Shown: in pieces, positions 20,405 through 31,744 of the stretch
Position numbering within the stretch: position 1 is the stretch's first letter
Layout of the letters: each line of letters starts with the position of its first letter
Source of the DNA: Aquabacterium fontiphilum
Lineage (GTDB): Bacteria > Pseudomonadota > Gammaproteobacteria > Burkholderiales > Burkholderiaceae_C
DNA length: 64,000 bases
Reading direction: 5' to 3'
Assembly (NCBI RefSeq): GCF_009909205.1
Contig: NZ_JAAAPN010000013.1
Span: 62,001 to 126,000, forward strand
The notes under the pieces: generated by a model
What the model saw: only the letters and a program-made list of their open reading frames with translations
Told to the model about the DNA's origin: nothing
Database searches by the model: none
Translations under genes and position numbers: made by a program

Positions 20405-22996
20405 TCAGGCCGCCAGCGCTTCGAGCAGCTCGGTTTCAATGGCGAGTTGCGCCTTGTCCTGGCGCAGCGTCTGTCCGGTAACCAAGAAAGTGTCTTCCAC
20501 CCGCTCACCCAGCGTGCTGATCTTGGCCAGCTGCACGCTGATCTGGTGGCGCGCGAGGATGCGGGCGATGACATACAGCAGGCCTGAGCGGTCACTCGCG
20601 GAAACGCTGAGCAGCCAGCGCTGAGCGCGCTCGTCCGGGCGCAGGCTCACGCGCGGGGTCACCGGGAAAGAGCGCACGCGCCGAGACAGGCGCGCCTTGC
20701 TGGGCTCGTGAAGCGGCTCCTGTGAGGATACCGCGGCGGCCAGCTGGGTCTCGACCAGTGCAATCATGTCGCGGTAGTGCACGCCTTCGAAGGTCTGGTT
20801 CTCGCCGGACATGATCTGGAACGTGTCCAGCGCATAGCCTTTGGCAGAGGTGTGGACGCGGGCGTCCTGAATGGTGAAGCCGGCTCGGTCGAAGTAGCCG
20901 CAGATGCGGGCGAACAGGTCCGCCTGATCCGGCGCATAGACGAGCACCTGCAGGCCTTCGCCGATCGGCGACAGCCGTGCGGCCACCACCGGCGCCGCCG
21001 TGCCAACGTGCTGCCACAGCACCCGCGCGTGCCAGGCGATGTCCTGGGCATCGTGCCGGGCGAAGTAGCGCATGTCGAGCGTCTGCCACAGGGGCGCCTC
21101 AATACCCGGTGGCAGGAAGTGCAGTGCCAGGGTCTGTCGAGCCTGTTGCTTGCGGGCCTCGATCTCGGCGTCCATGTGGGGGCGCGCACCGCCCAGGGCT
21201 CGGAGGGTGAGCTTGTACAGGTCTTCCAGCAGCTTGCCCTTCCAGGCGTTCCAGACCTTGGGACTGGTGCCCCGTATGTCAGCCACCGTCAGCAGGTACA
21301 GGGCGGTGAGCGTGCGCTCATTGCCCACGCGGCGAGCAAAGGCCTGGATGACGTCCGGGTCGGAGAGGTCTTCCTTCTGGGCCACGCGCGACATGGTCAG
21401 GTGCTCAGCCACGAGAAACTCGACCAGGTGCGCGTCGTCGCCCTGGATGCCGTGGTCCTTGCAGAAGCGTCGCACCTCGATGGCCCCCAGCTCGGAGTGG
21501 TCGCCACCGCGGCCTTTGGCCACATCGTGGAAGAGGGCTGCGACGTACAACAACCAGGGTTTGTCGAACTCGGATGCAAGCTGGGTGCAGAACGGGTACT
21601 CGTGCGCATGCTCCGGGATGAAAAAGCGGCGCACGTTGCGCAGCACCATCAGGATGTGCTGGTCGACCGTGTAGACGTGAAACAGGTCGTGCTGCATCTG
21701 CCCGACGATGCGGCGAAACACCCACAGATAGCGCCCCAGAACCGAGGTCTGGTTCATGAGGCGGAACAGCCGGGTCTGGCCCTGATCGGCCTGCAGGATG
21801 GCCATGAAGGCCGACCGGTTGACCGGATCCTTGCGGAAGCGCCCGTCCATGACGTTGCGGGCGTTGTACAGCGCCCGCAGGGTTCTGGCCGACAGACCCT
21901 TGAGCGTGTTGTCGCGCTGCAGGGTGTGAAACGCTTCGAGGATGGCGTGGGGTTCACGCACGAACAGGTCGTCGCTGGCCACTTCGAGAAAGCCGCCGCG
22001 GTCGAAGAAGTGCCCATCCAGCGGTCGCATGGGGGCATTGTGCGAGCCTCGCACGCGCTCTTCGAGGTTGAAGATCAGGATCTGGTTGAGCTGGGTGACC
22101 GCCTTGGCCGCCCAGTAGTAACGCCGCATCAGGACTTCGCTGGCGCGCAGCGCCGGCGAGTGGGTATAGCCAAATGATTCGGCCACCGCGGTCTGCAGAT
22201 CGAAGACGAGGCGGTCTTCGCGTCGCCCCGCCACCAGGTGCAGTCGCGCGCGGATCAGCTTGAGTGTGCCTTCGTTGCGCTGGAGTTGCCGTGCCTCGAA
22301 CGGCGTGAGCAGGCCGTTGCGGGCCATCTCATGCCAGGTGCGGCCCAGTCGGGCCGCGCGGGCCAGCCACAGCACGACCTGCAAGTCGCGCAGGCCGCCC
22401 GGGCTTTCCTTGCAATTGGGCTCCAGCGCGTAGGGCGTGTCTTCGTACTTGGTATGGCGCTGGCGCATCTCCAGCATCTTGGCCGTGACGAAACCGGGCA
22501 CATCCAGGCATTCGTGCGTGCGCCGCTCCAGTTCGTCGAAACGGGCGCGCGAACCACACAGAAAGCGCGCTTCCAGCAGCGCGGTCTGCACGGTGACATC
22601 ACGTTGCGCTTCTTCGGTGCACTCTTCAACCGTGCGCACGCTGGAGCCGATCTCCAGCCCGATGTCCCAGCAAGCGGTGATGAAACCCTCAATGCAGGGC
22701 GCGAGGCTGTCATCGCCAGCCACCGAGGGTGCCACCGGCAGCAACACGAGCACGTCGATGTCGGAGTGCGGAAACAGCTCGCCGCGGCCGTAACCGCCCA
22801 CCGCGACCAATGCGGCGCCCTTGGGCGGGCATACGCCTTCCCAGAGCTTGCACAGGGTTCGGTCGACCAGTCGGGCGAGCTGGTGCAACAGCCGGCAGGC
22901 AGACGCGGTCGAGGGGCGACTGTCCTTGAACTGGGTCAGCAGATCCGCCTTGGCGGCCCGAAACTCGCTGCGCAGTGCGGGGATGTCAAGCGCCAT
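20405..22996 (-). CDS. glnD: [Protein-PII] uridylyltransferase / uridylyl-removing enzyme
   Basis: 863-residue sensor of glutamine that uridylylates PII when nitrogen is short and removes UMP when glutamine is plentiful. The nucleotidyltransferase motif [15 protein letters not shown] is at residues 67-81. The HD hydrolase domain includes [16 protein letters not shown] (His490, Asp491). Two C-terminal ACT domains (about 675-735 and 785-860) bind glutamine. All active-site motifs of both activities are present. It follows map by 16 bases on the same strand, so the two are probably cotranscribed. Confidence 0.97.
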   Translation of the reverse strand: MALDIPALRSEFRAAKADLLTQFKDSRPSTASACRLLHQLARLVDRTLCKLWEGVCPPKGAALVAVGGYGRGELFPHSDIDVLVLLPVAPSVAGDDSLAPCIEGFITACWDIGLEIGSSVRTVEECTEEAQRDVTVQTALLEARFLCGSRARFDELERRTHECLDVPGFVTAKMLEMRQRHTKYEDTPYALEPNCKESPGGLRDLQVVLWLARAARLGRTWHEMARNGLLTPFEARQLQRNEGTLKLIRARLHLVAGRREDRLVFDLQTAVAESFGYTHSPALRASEVLMRRYYWAAKAVTQLNQILIFNLEERVRGSHNAPMRPLDGHFFDRGGFLEVASDDLFVREPHAILEAFHTLQRDNTLKGLSARTLRALYNARNVMDGRFRKDPVNRSAFMAILQADQGQTRLFRLMNQTSVLGRYLWVFRRIVGQMQHDLFHVYTVDQHILMVLRNVRRFFIPEHAHEYPFCTQLASEFDKPWLLYVAALFHDVAKGRGGDHSELGAIEVRRFCKDHGIQGDDAHLVEFLVAEHLTMSRVAQKEDLSDPDVIQAFARRVGNERTLTALYLLTVADIRGTSPKVWNAWKGKLLEDLYKLTLRALGGARPHMDAEIEARKQQARQTLALHFLPPGIEAPLWQTLDMRYFARHDAQDIAWHARVLWQHVGTAAPVVAARLSPIGEGLQVLVYAPDQADLFARICGYFDRAGFTIQDARVHTSAKGYALDTFQIMSGENQTFEGVHYRDMIALVETQLAAAVSSQEPLHEPSKARLSRRVRSFPVTPRVSLRPDERAQRWLLSVSASDRSGLLYVIARILARHQISVQLAKISTLGERVEDTFLVTGQTLRQDKAQLAIETELLEALAA

Positions 22997-23012
22997 GGGT
23001 ACTGCCGTTGAC

Positions 23013-23831
23013 TCAGGCGCTCGTCGCCTGCTGCACGGCGAAATCGGGCGGCGGCGGGCTGCCGGCCGACAGTGTCAGCACCTCGTAGCCCGTCTCGGTG
23101 ACCAGCACAGTGTGCTCCCACTGCGCGGAGAGCGAGCGGTCCTTGGTCACAATGGTCCAGCCATCGCCCATGGAGCGGATGTCCTTCTTGCCCGCGTTGA
23201 TCATGGGCTCGATGGTGAAGGTCATGCCAGGCTGCAGCACCTCCAAAGTGCCGGGGCGGCCGTAATGCAGCACCTGGGGTTCTTCGTGGAACTTCTGGCC
23301 GATGCCGTGCCCGCAGAACTCGCGCACGATGGAGAAGCCCTGATTCTCGGCAAAGGTCTGGATGGCATGGCCGATGTCGCCCAGGCGCACGCCGGGCTTC
23401 ACCTTGACGATGCCCCGCCACATGGCCTCGTATGTGATCTGGCACAGGCGCTTGGCCGCGATCGACCCCTTGCCCACAACGAACATCCGGCTGGTGTCAC
23501 CGTGCCAGCCGTCCTTGATGACCGTGATATCGATGTTGACAATGTCACCGTCCTTGAGTGGGCGATCGTTCGGGATGCCGTGGCACACCTGATGGTTCAC
23601 GGACGTACAGATCGACTTCGGGTAGGGCGTGTGGCCGCCCGGGGCGTAGTTCAGCGGCGCCGGGATGGTGCCCTGAACCTGGACCATGTAGTCATGGGCG
23701 AGCTTGTCCAGCGCCTCGGTGGTGACACCCGGTGTCACGTGGGGGGTGAGGTAGTCCAGCACCTCGGAGGCCAGCCGACCTGCCAGGCGCATGGCGTCGA
23801 TCTCGGCGCCGGTTTTGATCGTGATGCTCAT
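23013..23831 (-). CDS. map: Methionine aminopeptidase, type I
   Basis: 272-residue enzyme that removes the initiator Met from nascent proteins. The five metal ligands are recognisable: two Asp in [19 protein letters not shown], His in [15 protein letters not shown], Glu in TIEPMINAG and Glu in [13 protein letters not shown]. There is no N-terminal zinc extension, as expected for type Ia. The ATG at 23831 is the first in frame. It heads the map-glnD pair and is divergent from purL. Confidence 0.97.
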   Translation of the reverse strand: MSITIKTGAEIDAMRLAGRLASEVLDYLTPHVTPGVTTEALDKLAHDYMVQVQGTIPAPLNYAPGGHTPYPKSICTSVNHQVCHGIPNDRPLKDGDIVNIDITVIKDGWHGDTSRMFVVGKGSIAAKRLCQITYEAMWRGIVKVKPGVRLGDIGHAIQTFAENQGFSIVREFCGHGIGQKFHEEPQVLHYGRPGTLEVLQPGMTFTIEPMINAGKKDIRSMGDGWTIVTKDRSLSAQWEHTVLVTETGYEVLTLSAGSPPPPDFAVQQATSA

Positions 23832-23959
23832 GGGGCGGCATTATCCGTAATTCGGGCCGTCCGCATCGAGGAAGAGGCCATCGGAAAGCGCATCTGACGC
23901 GCGCCGAGCGGGCCGCGGACAGTAAAATTCGCGTTTTTCCGTCTTCCAGGCCCCCTGAC

Positions 23960-26900
23960 GTGACCGATCGCACTCCCATCCTCATGCATTTCGAGGGCGG
24001 CAACGCCCTGGCGCCGCACCAGATCCAGTCCTTGCTGCCCAGGCTGCAGGCGATTCAGCCCCGGATTGCATCGGTTCACGCGCGTCACGTGCATTGGGTC
24101 GCACTGGACCAGGCGCTGCCGGCGTCCGAGCAGGACAAGCTGGCCGCCTTGCTGACCTACGGCGATGCCTACGATGGTCCGGCCGAGGGGGAGCTGATCG
24201 TGGTGGCGCCGCGTCTGGGCACGGTGTCGCCCTGGGCCTCCAAGGCCACCGACATCGCGCACAACTGCGGTCTGCCCATCCGTCGCGTCGAGCGCGTGAC
24301 CGAGTACCGCTTGACGCTGAAATCTGGCCTGATCGAGGGGCTGGTGGGTACCCTGACGGGCTCGGGCGCAAAAGGACTGACCGATGCCGAGCGCGCCGCT
24401 GTGGCCGCCTTGCTGCACGATCGCATGACGGAGAGCGTGCTGGCGGCCCGTGAAGACGGTCGCCACCTGTTCGACGAGAAGCAAGGCGCCCCCATGGCGC
24501 ATGTGGATGTGCTGGGGCAAGGCCGTGCCGCACTGGAAGCCGCCAACACGGAATTCGGCCTGGCCTTGTCGGATGATGAAATCGACTACCTGGTCAACGC
24601 GTTCACCGGCCTGAAGCGCAACCCGACCGACGTCGAGTTGATGATGTTCGCGCAGGCCAACTCCGAGCACTGCCGCCACAAGATCTTCAACGCGAAGTTC
24701 ACCATCGACGGCCAGGAGCAGGATTTGTCGATGTTCGGCATGATCCGCAACACCGAAAAGCTCAGCCCGCAGCACACGGTGGTGGCCTACTCGGACAACG
24801 CTTCGGTGATGGAAGGCCATCAGATCGAGCGTTGGATGCCCAACGGTTTCACCAACGCGCCGCAGTACCAGGCCCGCGAAGAGCTGGCCCACGTGCTGAT
24901 GAAGGTCGAGACCCACAACCACCCGACGGCGATTTCGCCGTTCCCGGGCGCCTCGACCGGCGCGGGGGGTGAGATCCGCGACGAAGGCGCCACGGGCCGT
25001 GGCTCGCGCCCCAAGTCGGGCCTGACGGGCTTCTCGGTGTCGAACCTGCACCTGCCCGGCACGAACGAGCCTTGGGAGCAGAACCCAGTCGGCAAGCCCG
25101 AGCACATCGCCAGCCCGCTGCAGATCATGATCGAAGGCCCGCTGGGTGGCGCCGCCTTCAACAACGAGTTCGGCCGTGCCAACCTGGGCGGCTACTTCCG
25201 CGTGTTCGACCAGCAAGTGGGGGAGGGCGAGGGCGCCATCCGCCGGGGTTACCACAAGCCCATCATGATCGCCGGCGGCATCGGCACCATCAGCGCCGAG
25301 CAGACCAAGAAGGTGGTGTTCGGCGCGGGCACGCTGCTGATCCAACTGGGCGGCCCGGGCATGCGCATCGGCATGGCCGGCGCAGCTGCGTCGTCGATGG
25401 CCGCGGGCACGAACTCCGCCGCGCTGGACTTCGATTCGGTGCAACGTGGCAATCCTGAAATCGAACGCCGCGCGCAAGAGGTGATCAACCACTGCTGGGG
25501 CCTGGGCGCCAACAACCCGATCCTCGCCATCCATGACGTGGGCGCGGGCGGCATCTCCAACGCCTTCCCCGAATTGGTGGATGGCGCGGGCAAGGGCGCG
25601 CGCTTCGACCTGAGCAAGGTGCCGCTGGAAGAGTCGGGCATGGCCCCGAAAGAAATCTGGTGCAACGAGAGCCAGGAGCGCTACGTTCTGGCCATCGCAC
25701 CCGAGAGCCTGCCCATCTTCACCGCCATGTGCGAGCGCGAGCGCTGTCCGTTTGGCGTGATCGGCACGGCGACCGAGGCGCTGGAGCTGGTGCTGGAAGA
25801 CACCACCAAGCCGGGCGCTGACAAGGCCGTCGACATGCCGATGGAGGTGCTGCTGGGCAAGCCGCCCAAGATGCACCGCGTGGTCGAGCGCGTGCAGTGG
25901 GACGGCGGCCAGCTGGACCTGACGGGCGTGCAACTCGACAAGGTGGCTTTCGACGTGCTGCGCCACCCCACGGTGGCCAGCAAGCGTTTCCTGATCACCA
26001 TCGGTGACCGCACCGTGGGTGGCCTCAACAGCCGCGACCAGATGGTCGGCCCCTGGCAGGTTCCCGTGGCCGACGTGGCCGTGACGCTGGCCGACTACAA
26101 GGGCTTCGCCGGTGAAGCCATGGCCATGGGCGAGCGCACGCCGCTGGCCTCGGTCAACGCGCCCGCTTCCGGCCGCATGGCCGTGGGTGAGGCCATCACC
26201 AACCTGCTGGCTGCGCCCATCGAGCTGCCGCGCGTGAAGCTGTCGGCCAACTGGATGGCCGCTTGCGGCGAGAAGGGCGAAGACGCGGCGCTGTACGACA
26301 CGGTCAAGGCCGTGGGCATGGAGCTGTGCCCGGCGCTGGGCATCTCCATCCCGGTCGGCAAGGATTCGCTGTCGATGCGCACCAAGTGGTCCGACAACGG
26401 CGTGACCAAGCAGGTGACGGCGCCGGTGTCCTTGATCGTCACGTCGTTCGCGTCGATCGCCGATGTGCGCGGCACGCTGACGCCGCAACTCGTCACCACC
26501 GAAAACGGCCAACCGCTGGACACCAGCCTGATCCTGATCGACCTGGGCCAGGGCAAGAAGCGCATGGGCGGCTCGATGCTGGCCCAGGTGCTCAACCAGT
26601 TCGGCAACGAGGTGCCCGATGTCGATTCACCTGCCATGCTCAAGGCCACCGTCGAAGCCGTGAACGCCTTGCGTGCCCAAGGCAAGCTGCTGGCCTACCA
26701 CGATCGCGGTGACGGCGGCCTGTGGGCCACGGTGTGCGAAATGGCCTTCGCCGGCCACACCGGGGTGGCCATCAATGTGGACATGCTGGTGACCGAAGGC
26801 GCCGGCATCGACGACAGCCGTGCCGAGTACGGCGACTCGAAGAACTGGGCGGGTCAGGTCAGCGAACGCCGCAACGAGCTGACACTGCGCGCTCTGTTCA

Positions 26901-28021
26901 ATGAAGAACTGGGCGTGGTGCTGCAGGTGCGTACGGCCGAGCGCAACGAGGTGATGCAGACCCTGCGCGAGCATGGCCTGAGCGCCCACAGCCACGTGAT
27001 CGGCAAGCCCATCCTGACGGGGGCTGGCAAGCACGAAGTGCAGGTCTGGCGCGACGCCAAGGACATCTTCAAGGCTCCGCTGCAGCAGCTGCACCAGGCC
27101 TGGGACGAAGTGAGCTGGCGCATCGCCCAGCTGCGCGACAACCCCGCTTGCGCCGACAGCGAGCATGCCACCATCGGCGACGTCGCCAACACCGGCCTGC
27201 ACGTGTCGCTGAGCTTCGACCCGCTGGAGGACGTCGCTGCGCCCTTCATCAACAAATCTCGCCCCAAGGTGGCCATCCTGCGCGAGCAGGGCGTGAACTC
27301 GCATGTCGAGATGGCCTACGCCATGCACCTGGGCGGCTTCGACGCCTTCGACGTGCACATGAGCGACCTGATCGCCGGTCGCGCCCGCCTGGACCAGTTC
27401 CAGGGCTTCGTGGCCTGCGGTGGTTTCAGCTACGGCGACACCCTGGGCGCCGGCGAAGGCTGGGCCCGCTCGGTGCTCTTCAACCCGCAACTGGCCGAGC
27501 AGTTTGCGGCCTTCATGAACCGTGGCGACACCTTCGGCCTGGGCGTCTGCAACGGCTGCCAGATGCTGGCGGCGCTCAGCCCGATCATCCCGGGTGCCGA
27601 ACACTGGCCCAAGTTCACCACCAACCAGAGCACGCGCTTCGAGGCCCGTCTGAGCCAGGTCGAGGTGCTGGAGAGCCCGTCCATTTTCTTCGCAGGCATG
27701 GCCGGCAGCCGCATGCCGATCGCCGTGTCGCACGGCGAGGGCTTTGCCAACTTCTCGCAGCGTGGCGATGCGGCCAAGGTGCACCGCGCGGTGCGGTTCG
27801 TGGACCACACCGGCGCGCCGACCGAGGTCTACCCGTTCAACCCCAACGGCTCGCCCGAAGGCCTGACCGGCGTGACCACGCCCGACGGCCGCTTCACAGC
27901 CATGATGCCGCACCCGGAGCGCGTGTTCCGCAACATCCAGATGAGCTGGACCAGCGGCGACAAGAGCTCCCCGAGCCCGTGGCTGCGCATGTTCCGTAAC
28001 GCGCGCAAGTGGGTGGGCTGA
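23960..28021 (+). CDS. purL: Phosphoribosylformylglycinamidine synthase (single-chain)
   Basis: 1353-residue large-type FGAM synthase for step four of purine synthesis, converting FGAR, glutamine and ATP to FGAM. It has the N-terminal PurS-like domain, two PurM-like halves ([25 protein letters not shown] is in the first; its ATP and metal residues are intact) and a C-terminal class I glutaminase with the nucleophile Cys in GVCNGCQML and a His/Glu pair ([10 protein letters not shown]). The start is a GTG at 23960; an ATG eight codons later (MHFEGGNAL) is also plausible. Slightly longer than the 1295-residue E. coli enzyme. Confidence 0.97.
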   Translation: MTDRTPILMHFEGGNALAPHQIQSLLPRLQAIQPRIASVHARHVHWVALDQALPASEQDKLAALLTYGDAYDGPAEGELIVVAPRLGTVSPWASKATDIAHNCGLPIRRVERVTEYRLTLKSGLIEGLVGTLTGSGAKGLTDAERAAVAALLHDRMTESVLAAREDGRHLFDEKQGAPMAHVDVLGQGRAALEAANTEFGLALSDDEIDYLVNAFTGLKRNPTDVELMMFAQANSEHCRHKIFNAKFTIDGQEQDLSMFGMIRNTEKLSPQHTVVAYSDNASVMEGHQIERWMPNGFTNAPQYQAREELAHVLMKVETHNHPTAISPFPGASTGAGGEIRDEGATGRGSRPKSGLTGFSVSNLHLPGTNEPWEQNPVGKPEHIASPLQIMIEGPLGGAAFNNEFGRANLGGYFRVFDQQVGEGEGAIRRGYHKPIMIAGGIGTISAEQTKKVVFGAGTLLIQLGGPGMRIGMAGAAASSMAAGTNSAALDFDSVQRGNPEIERRAQEVINHCWGLGANNPILAIHDVGAGGISNAFPELVDGAGKGARFDLSKVPLEESGMAPKEIWCNESQERYVLAIAPESLPIFTAMCERERCPFGVIGTATEALELVLEDTTKPGADKAVDMPMEVLLGKPPKMHRVVERVQWDGGQLDLTGVQLDKVAFDVLRHPTVASKRFLITIGDRTVGGLNSRDQMVGPWQVPVADVAVTLADYKGFAGEAMAMGERTPLASVNAPASGRMAVGEAITNLLAAPIELPRVKLSANWMAACGEKGEDAALYDTVKAVGMELCPALGISIPVGKDSLSMRTKWSDNGVTKQVTAPVSLIVTSFASIADVRGTLTPQLVTTENGQPLDTSLILIDLGQGKKRMGGSMLAQVLNQFGNEVPDVDSPAMLKATVEAVNALRAQGKLLAYHDRGDGGLWATVCEMAFAGHTGVAINVDMLVTEGAGIDDSRAEYGDSKNWAGQVSERRNELTLRALFNEELGVVLQVRTAERNEVMQTLREHGLSAHSHVIGKPILTGAGKHEVQVWRDAKDIFKAPLQQLHQAWDEVSWRIAQLRDNPACADSEHATIGDVANTGLHVSLSFDPLEDVAAPFINKSRPKVAILREQGVNSHVEMAYAMHLGGFDAFDVHMSDLIAGRARLDQFQGFVACGGFSYGDTLGAGEGWARSVLFNPQLAEQFAAFMNRGDTFGLGVCNGCQMLAALSPIIPGAEHWPKFTTNQSTRFEARLSQVEVLESPSIFFAGMAGSRMPIAVSHGEGFANFSQRGDAAKVHRAVRFVDHTGAPTEVYPFNPNGSPEGLTGVTTPDGRFTAMMPHPERVFRNIQMSWTSGDKSSPSPWLRMFRNARKWVG

Positions 28022-28035
28022 GGCGGTTGCACGAA

Positions 28036-28136
28036 AGTTTGCCCCAAATCCCTGCGGGTTTTAGGACAGCCCGCTTGGCGACAGGTCAAACCCGCTGCAA
28101 ACTCTTGGCGATGGTCGCCCCCGCAAGGGGGCGTTT
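28036..28136. other. Nested palindromes and hairpin between purL and the antiporter gene
   Basis: The 144-base gap is highly structured. AGTTTGC (28036-28042) pairs with GCAAACT (28097-28103); nested within, GCGGGTTT (28054-28061) pairs with AAACCCGC (28088-28095). GCGGG can instead pair with CCCGC at 28070-28074, giving two exclusive folds. CTTGGCGA occurs at 28074-28081 and 28104-28111, each followed by related sequence, so part of the region is an imperfect direct repeat. A 7-bp GC hairpin with a GCAA loop follows (28116-28133, then TTT), possibly the purL terminator. The strand of action is unknown. Confidence 0.5.
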
Positions 28137-28165
28137 GCTTGCCTGAAGAACAATACTGAATTCTC

Positions 28166-29251
28166 ATGTCTCTGACCATTGCGTTGATGTTTGCAGGCGG
28201 GCTGGTGGCCCTGGTGCTGGGGGCCGGTTGGCTGGTGCGTGGCGCCGCCAAGCTCGCGCTGTCGTTCGGTATCTCACCGCTGGTCGTGGGCCTCACGGTT
28301 GTGGCATTCGGCACGAGCGCCCCGGAGCTTGCGGTGTCCGCTGGCGCGGTGCTGGATGGCAAGGTCGACATTGCCATCGGCAACGTCGTGGGCAGCAACA
28401 TTCTCAACGTGCTGTTCATTCTTGGAGCTTCCGCGCTGATCGCACCGCTGATCGTCCACGTGCAGCTGATCCGCCAGGAAGTGCCCATCATGATTGCTGC
28501 CACGGTGGCGCTGCTGCTCATGATGCTCGACGGCGTGCTGGCAACTTGGGAGGCGGCGCTGCTCGTGTGCGCCATGGTCGGCTACACGGGGTTTCTTGTG
28601 ATCCAGTCTCGCCGCCAGGGCGCGTCTGCAGAGGCGGAGTTCGAAGACGAAGTCGACATGAGCAGCACCTGGGATCGCCATTGGTCGGTTCAGATGGGAT
28701 TGATCCTTGCCGGCCTGGTGGCGCTGGTGGCTGGCAGCCACTTCCTCGTCGAGGCAGCAGTCGTGACTGCCCGGCAACTGGGTGTGAGCGATGTGGTGAT
28801 TGCGCTGACCATCGTCGCGCTGGGGACGTCGCTGCCTGAGATTGCGACGTCGATCACCGCGGCCCTGAAGGGCCAGCGCGACATGGCCGTAGGCAACGTG
28901 GTGGGCAGTAATACCTTCAACATCCTCGGCTGCTTGGGCATCTCGGGTGTGTTGTCGACCTCCGGTCTGGCCGTGGCCGAGTCCGTCATCCACTTTGACG
29001 CCTGGGTCATGCTGGCGGTGGCGCTGGCCTGCCTGCCCATCTTCATCACCGGCCGCGAGATCGCGCGCTGGGAGGGGGTGGTGTTCCTGCTGTACTACGC
29101 TGCGTACACGGCCTACCTGATCATGGCGTCACAGGAGCATGCCGCCTTGCCGCAGTTCAGCGCAGTCATGCTTTACTTCGTGGTGCCATTGACGGTGATC
29201 ACGCTGGCGGTGTCGTTGTTCCAGCATCACCGCGATGGGCGTGCCGCCTGA
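28166..29251 (+). CDS. Calcium/sodium antiporter of the CaCA family (YrbG-like)
   Basis: 361-residue membrane protein with about ten hydrophobic segments in two homologous halves. Each half has the alpha-repeat signature of cation/Ca2+ exchangers: VAFGTSAPELAVS then GNVVGSNILN in the first, and VALGTSLPEIATS then GNVVGSNTFN in the second, holding the conserved Glu and Asn/Ser ion ligands. A short hydrophilic loop (about 150-170) rich in Glu/Asp separates the halves. The substrate is inferred as Ca2+/Na+ or H+ from the family. Preceded by the structured intergenic region. Confidence 0.92.
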   Translation: MSLTIALMFAGGLVALVLGAGWLVRGAAKLALSFGISPLVVGLTVVAFGTSAPELAVSAGAVLDGKVDIAIGNVVGSNILNVLFILGASALIAPLIVHVQLIRQEVPIMIAATVALLLMMLDGVLATWEAALLVCAMVGYTGFLVIQSRRQGASAEAEFEDEVDMSSTWDRHWSVQMGLILAGLVALVAGSHFLVEAAVVTARQLGVSDVVIALTIVALGTSLPEIATSITAALKGQRDMAVGNVVGSNTFNILGCLGISGVLSTSGLAVAESVIHFDAWVMLAVALACLPIFITGREIARWEGVVFLLYYAAYTAYLIMASQEHAALPQFSAVMLYFVVPLTVITLAVSLFQHHRDGRAA

Positions 29252-29266
29252 CCGCGTTCGGTCAGG
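29247..29266. terminator. Palindrome spanning both convergent stop codons
   Basis: CCTGACCG (29247-29254), loop CGTT, CGGTCAGG (29259-29266): a perfect 8-bp stem that contains the TGA of the antiporter gene (29249-29251) and the TGA of the prs-like gene on the other strand (29262-29264). Outer GTG/CAC bases can extend it. No T-run on either side. Confidence 0.45.
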
Positions 29267-30176
29267 CACATGACGACAGAAACTGGCGCACACCGTCGGC
29301 CAGCAGGGGCGCCAGGTAGACGGCGTTGCTGTCATGCGTGACGCTGTCGGCGCTCCAGATGTGACGCACCCCTGCGGCGCGCACGGCCGCCACAGCGTCG
29401 TCAGCGAACAAGGCATGGGTCACGGCCACATCGACGCTGCGCGCACCCTGCTCAAGCAGTTGGCGGGCCGCCACGGCCAGCGTCCGGCCTGAACTGGCCA
29501 TGTCGTCCAACAACACCACGGCCCGCCCTTGCACCGGCAATTCCGGCAGGGCAATGCGCACGTCGCGGTCGCCCAGGCGCTCCTTGTGACACACGCCGTT
29601 GATGGCGCCGATGGCCAGAGCGGCTTGCTGGACCCATTGACTCGACTCGGCATCAGGGCCAATCAGCACCGGTTGCTGCACATGCGCGGCGACGTGCTGT
29701 GCCAGCGCGGGCGCCGCCGAGACGGAGCATGTCCATGTGGCGGGCACCGCTTCCTGCAGGCTGCTCACTCGATGCAGGTGCGGGTCGACCGTGATCACGC
29801 CGTCAAACCACTTCGCCAGTGATTGCCCGATCTGCCGCTGGCTCACCACCTCGCCAGGGTGGAAGGACATGTCCTGCCGCATGTAAGCCAGATACGGCGC
29901 CACCAGCAGGATGCGCTGCACGCCCCACGCACGGGCCTGTGCGGCCACCAGCATCAATTCCACCAGCTTCTCGTTGGGCTGCGACAGGCTGCGGTAGAGC
30001 ACCAGGGTTTCAGGGCAGCCATTGGCCTGCGTGAAAGGCAGGGTGAGCCGGAGTTCGCCATCAGGGAAGCGATGACGTTGCACCAGGGCCACCGGGCCAT
30101 TCAGCGCATCGGCGAGGCGCTGAATGGCGGCGAGCTGGTCATCGAAGCCCAGCAGCAAGGAAGGACAGCGGGACAT
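29262..30176 (-). CDS. Ribose-phosphate diphosphokinase homologue (short, archaeal-like PRPP synthetase)
   Basis: 304-residue member of the PRPP synthetase family. It shows HRFPDGELRL, the ATP-site segment PYLAYMRQDMSF, the TVDPHLHR motif and the PRPP loop VVLLDDMASSGRT. Housekeeping bacterial enzymes usually read DLHxxQIQGFF and DDMVDTGGT at these places, so this copy looks more like the archaeal form and is probably not the main prs of the cell. The ATG at 30176 follows the stop codon of the phosphorylase gene by one base, so the two are translationally coupled. Its product may work on ribose phosphates released by that enzyme; this is inference. Confidence 0.85.
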   Translation of the reverse strand: MSRCPSLLLGFDDQLAAIQRLADALNGPVALVQRHRFPDGELRLTLPFTQANGCPETLVLYRSLSQPNEKLVELMLVAAQARAWGVQRILLVAPYLAYMRQDMSFHPGEVVSQRQIGQSLAKWFDGVITVDPHLHRVSSLQEAVPATWTCSVSAAPALAQHVAAHVQQPVLIGPDAESSQWVQQAALAIGAINGVCHKERLGDRDVRIALPELPVQGRAVVLLDDMASSGRTLAVAARQLLEQGARSVDVAVTHALFADDAVAAVRAAGVRHIWSADSVTHDSNAVYLAPLLADGVRQFLSSCA

Positions 30177-30177
30177 C

Positions 30178-31734
30178 TCACACCTCCAGGAAGTTGGGGG
30201 GCACGTCGGCAGCGGCGCCAAGGCCCATACCGGGGCTTTGCTCTGCGGCCGCCCGTGCAAAGGCCAGATCGGCCGAATAAGCCGCATGGACGCGGTACAG
30301 CGGCATGCCAGCTTGCACGGTGTCGCCCAACTTGTGCAGCAGGTCTACCCCCGCACCCTGGACCTTGGGCGCCCCGGCCAGGCGGGCAATGCGCGCAAGT
30401 TGCAGGTTGTCGACACGGCAGACCACACCATCGACCGGCGCCAGCACCTCGAAGTGTTGCGCGGCCAGTTGCGGTGCTTCAGGGTCGAAGGCCTTGGCGC
30501 CCTGAGCGGCCATGATGGCCTCCATCTTGGCCAGCGCACGACCGGATTCGAGGATGTCGCGTGCGATCGCGAAGCCATCGCCGCCGCGCACATCCGGGTC
30601 GAACTCCAGCATGCGACCGGCCAGGCGCAGGGCTTTGAGCCGCAGATCGTCGGGTGCGCGTGGGTCATTGCGCAGCACCCACATCACGTCACGGGCTTCC
30701 AGCACGGGGCCGATGCCGCGGCCTACTGGCTGCCTGCCGTCGGTGATGAGCACGTCGATGGTCAGCCCCAGGCGCTTGGCGACGTACTCGAACAGGCGCC
30801 TGAGCCGCTGGGCTTCTGGAATGGATCGCACTTTGGCGGTCGGCCCCACGGGAATGTCGAGCAGCAAGTGGGTCGAGCCGGCCGCCACTTTCTTGGACAG
30901 GATGGAAGCCACCATCTGGCCGGGTGAGTCGATCGACAGCGGGCGCTCAACCGAGATCAGCACGTCGTCGGCTGGAGACAGTTCACTGGTGCCGCCCCAG
31001 GCCAGGCAACCGCGGTGCTGGCGCACGATCTCGGCCAGACGCTCGAACGGCGGATCCACCTTGGCCAGCACCTCCATGGTGTCGGCCGTTCCGGCAGGCG
31101 AAGTGATGGCGCGCGACGAGGTCTTCGGGCACAACATGCCATGCGCGGCCACGATGGGCACGACCAGCATTGACGTGCGGTTACCCGGGATGCCGCCGAT
31201 GCAGTGCTTGTCGACCACAGGATAGGCCTGCCAGTCGAGCTTGCGGCCCACTGCAATCATGGCCTCGCTGAGGTAGTAGACCTCTTCGCGGTCCAGCTCG
31301 CTTTGGTTGGTCGCCACCACGAACGCCGTCAGCTCGATCTTGGAGTAGCGGTGCTCGGCGATGTCGCGCACGATGGCGCGGTAATCCTCATGGCTCAGCC
31401 GCTCACCGGCGATCTTGCGGTGCAAGGCCGGGATGGAGGAGGGCGGTTCGGCCTGGCGGATGCGGGCGGGGTGCCCGTCCGGCACATCCAGCTGGGCAAA
31501 AGCATCTTCCGACAGGCCAAGCTGGTCGCGGTCGACGATGCAGGTGTCGTCCACGACGTTCAGGCTGGCGAGGATGCGGCGGCCGTTGGCCCGCACCTCG
31601 ACCTTGGACAGGGCCTGAAAACCCTCGGCCCGGTAGACCGCGCAGTCGCGGTGCAGGTAGGCCACGTTCTCGCGGTAGGTGTCGATCGCGACGCGCTTGA
31701 GGCGCAACTCCGGTGGGGCAGTCGTGTCTGGCAT
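30178..31734 (-). CDS. Thymidine/AMP phosphorylase family protein
   Basis: 518-residue member of the DeoA nucleoside phosphorylase family in its long form. An extra N-terminal domain of about 85 residues precedes the alpha domain, as in archaeal AMP phosphorylase (about 500 residues) and unlike E. coli DeoA (440). The pentose/phosphate-binding stretch reads [21 protein letters not shown], also the archaeal/AMP type rather than the classical KMSGRGLGHTGGTLDKLE. The substrate could be AMP or another nucleotide, or thymidine; the sequence alone does not decide. ATG at 31734. Tightly coupled to the downstream prs-like gene. Confidence 0.85.
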   Translation of the reverse strand: MPDTTAPPELRLKRVAIDTYRENVAYLHRDCAVYRAEGFQALSKVEVRANGRRILASLNVVDDTCIVDRDQLGLSEDAFAQLDVPDGHPARIRQAEPPSSIPALHRKIAGERLSHEDYRAIVRDIAEHRYSKIELTAFVVATNQSELDREEVYYLSEAMIAVGRKLDWQAYPVVDKHCIGGIPGNRTSMLVVPIVAAHGMLCPKTSSRAITSPAGTADTMEVLAKVDPPFERLAEIVRQHRGCLAWGGTSELSPADDVLISVERPLSIDSPGQMVASILSKKVAAGSTHLLLDIPVGPTAKVRSIPEAQRLRRLFEYVAKRLGLTIDVLITDGRQPVGRGIGPVLEARDVMWVLRNDPRAPDDLRLKALRLAGRMLEFDPDVRGGDGFAIARDILESGRALAKMEAIMAAQGAKAFDPEAPQLAAQHFEVLAPVDGVVCRVDNLQLARIARLAGAPKVQGAGVDLLHKLGDTVQAGMPLYRVHAAYSADLAFARAAAEQSPGMGLGAAADVPPNFLEV

Positions 31735-31744
31735 GCGACCGATG

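Noticed and set aside
23828-28021. Long open frames on the strand opposite purL, including one of nearly 900 codons, rich in His, Arg and Gly
   Set aside because: They are shadow frames caused by high GC at third codon positions. The plus strand encodes a full-length PurL with all motifs.
28022-28165. Considered as a yybP-ykoY (manganese) riboswitch because it precedes a cation antiporter gene
   Set aside because: I could not find the conserved loops of that class. It is kept only as an unassigned structured region.
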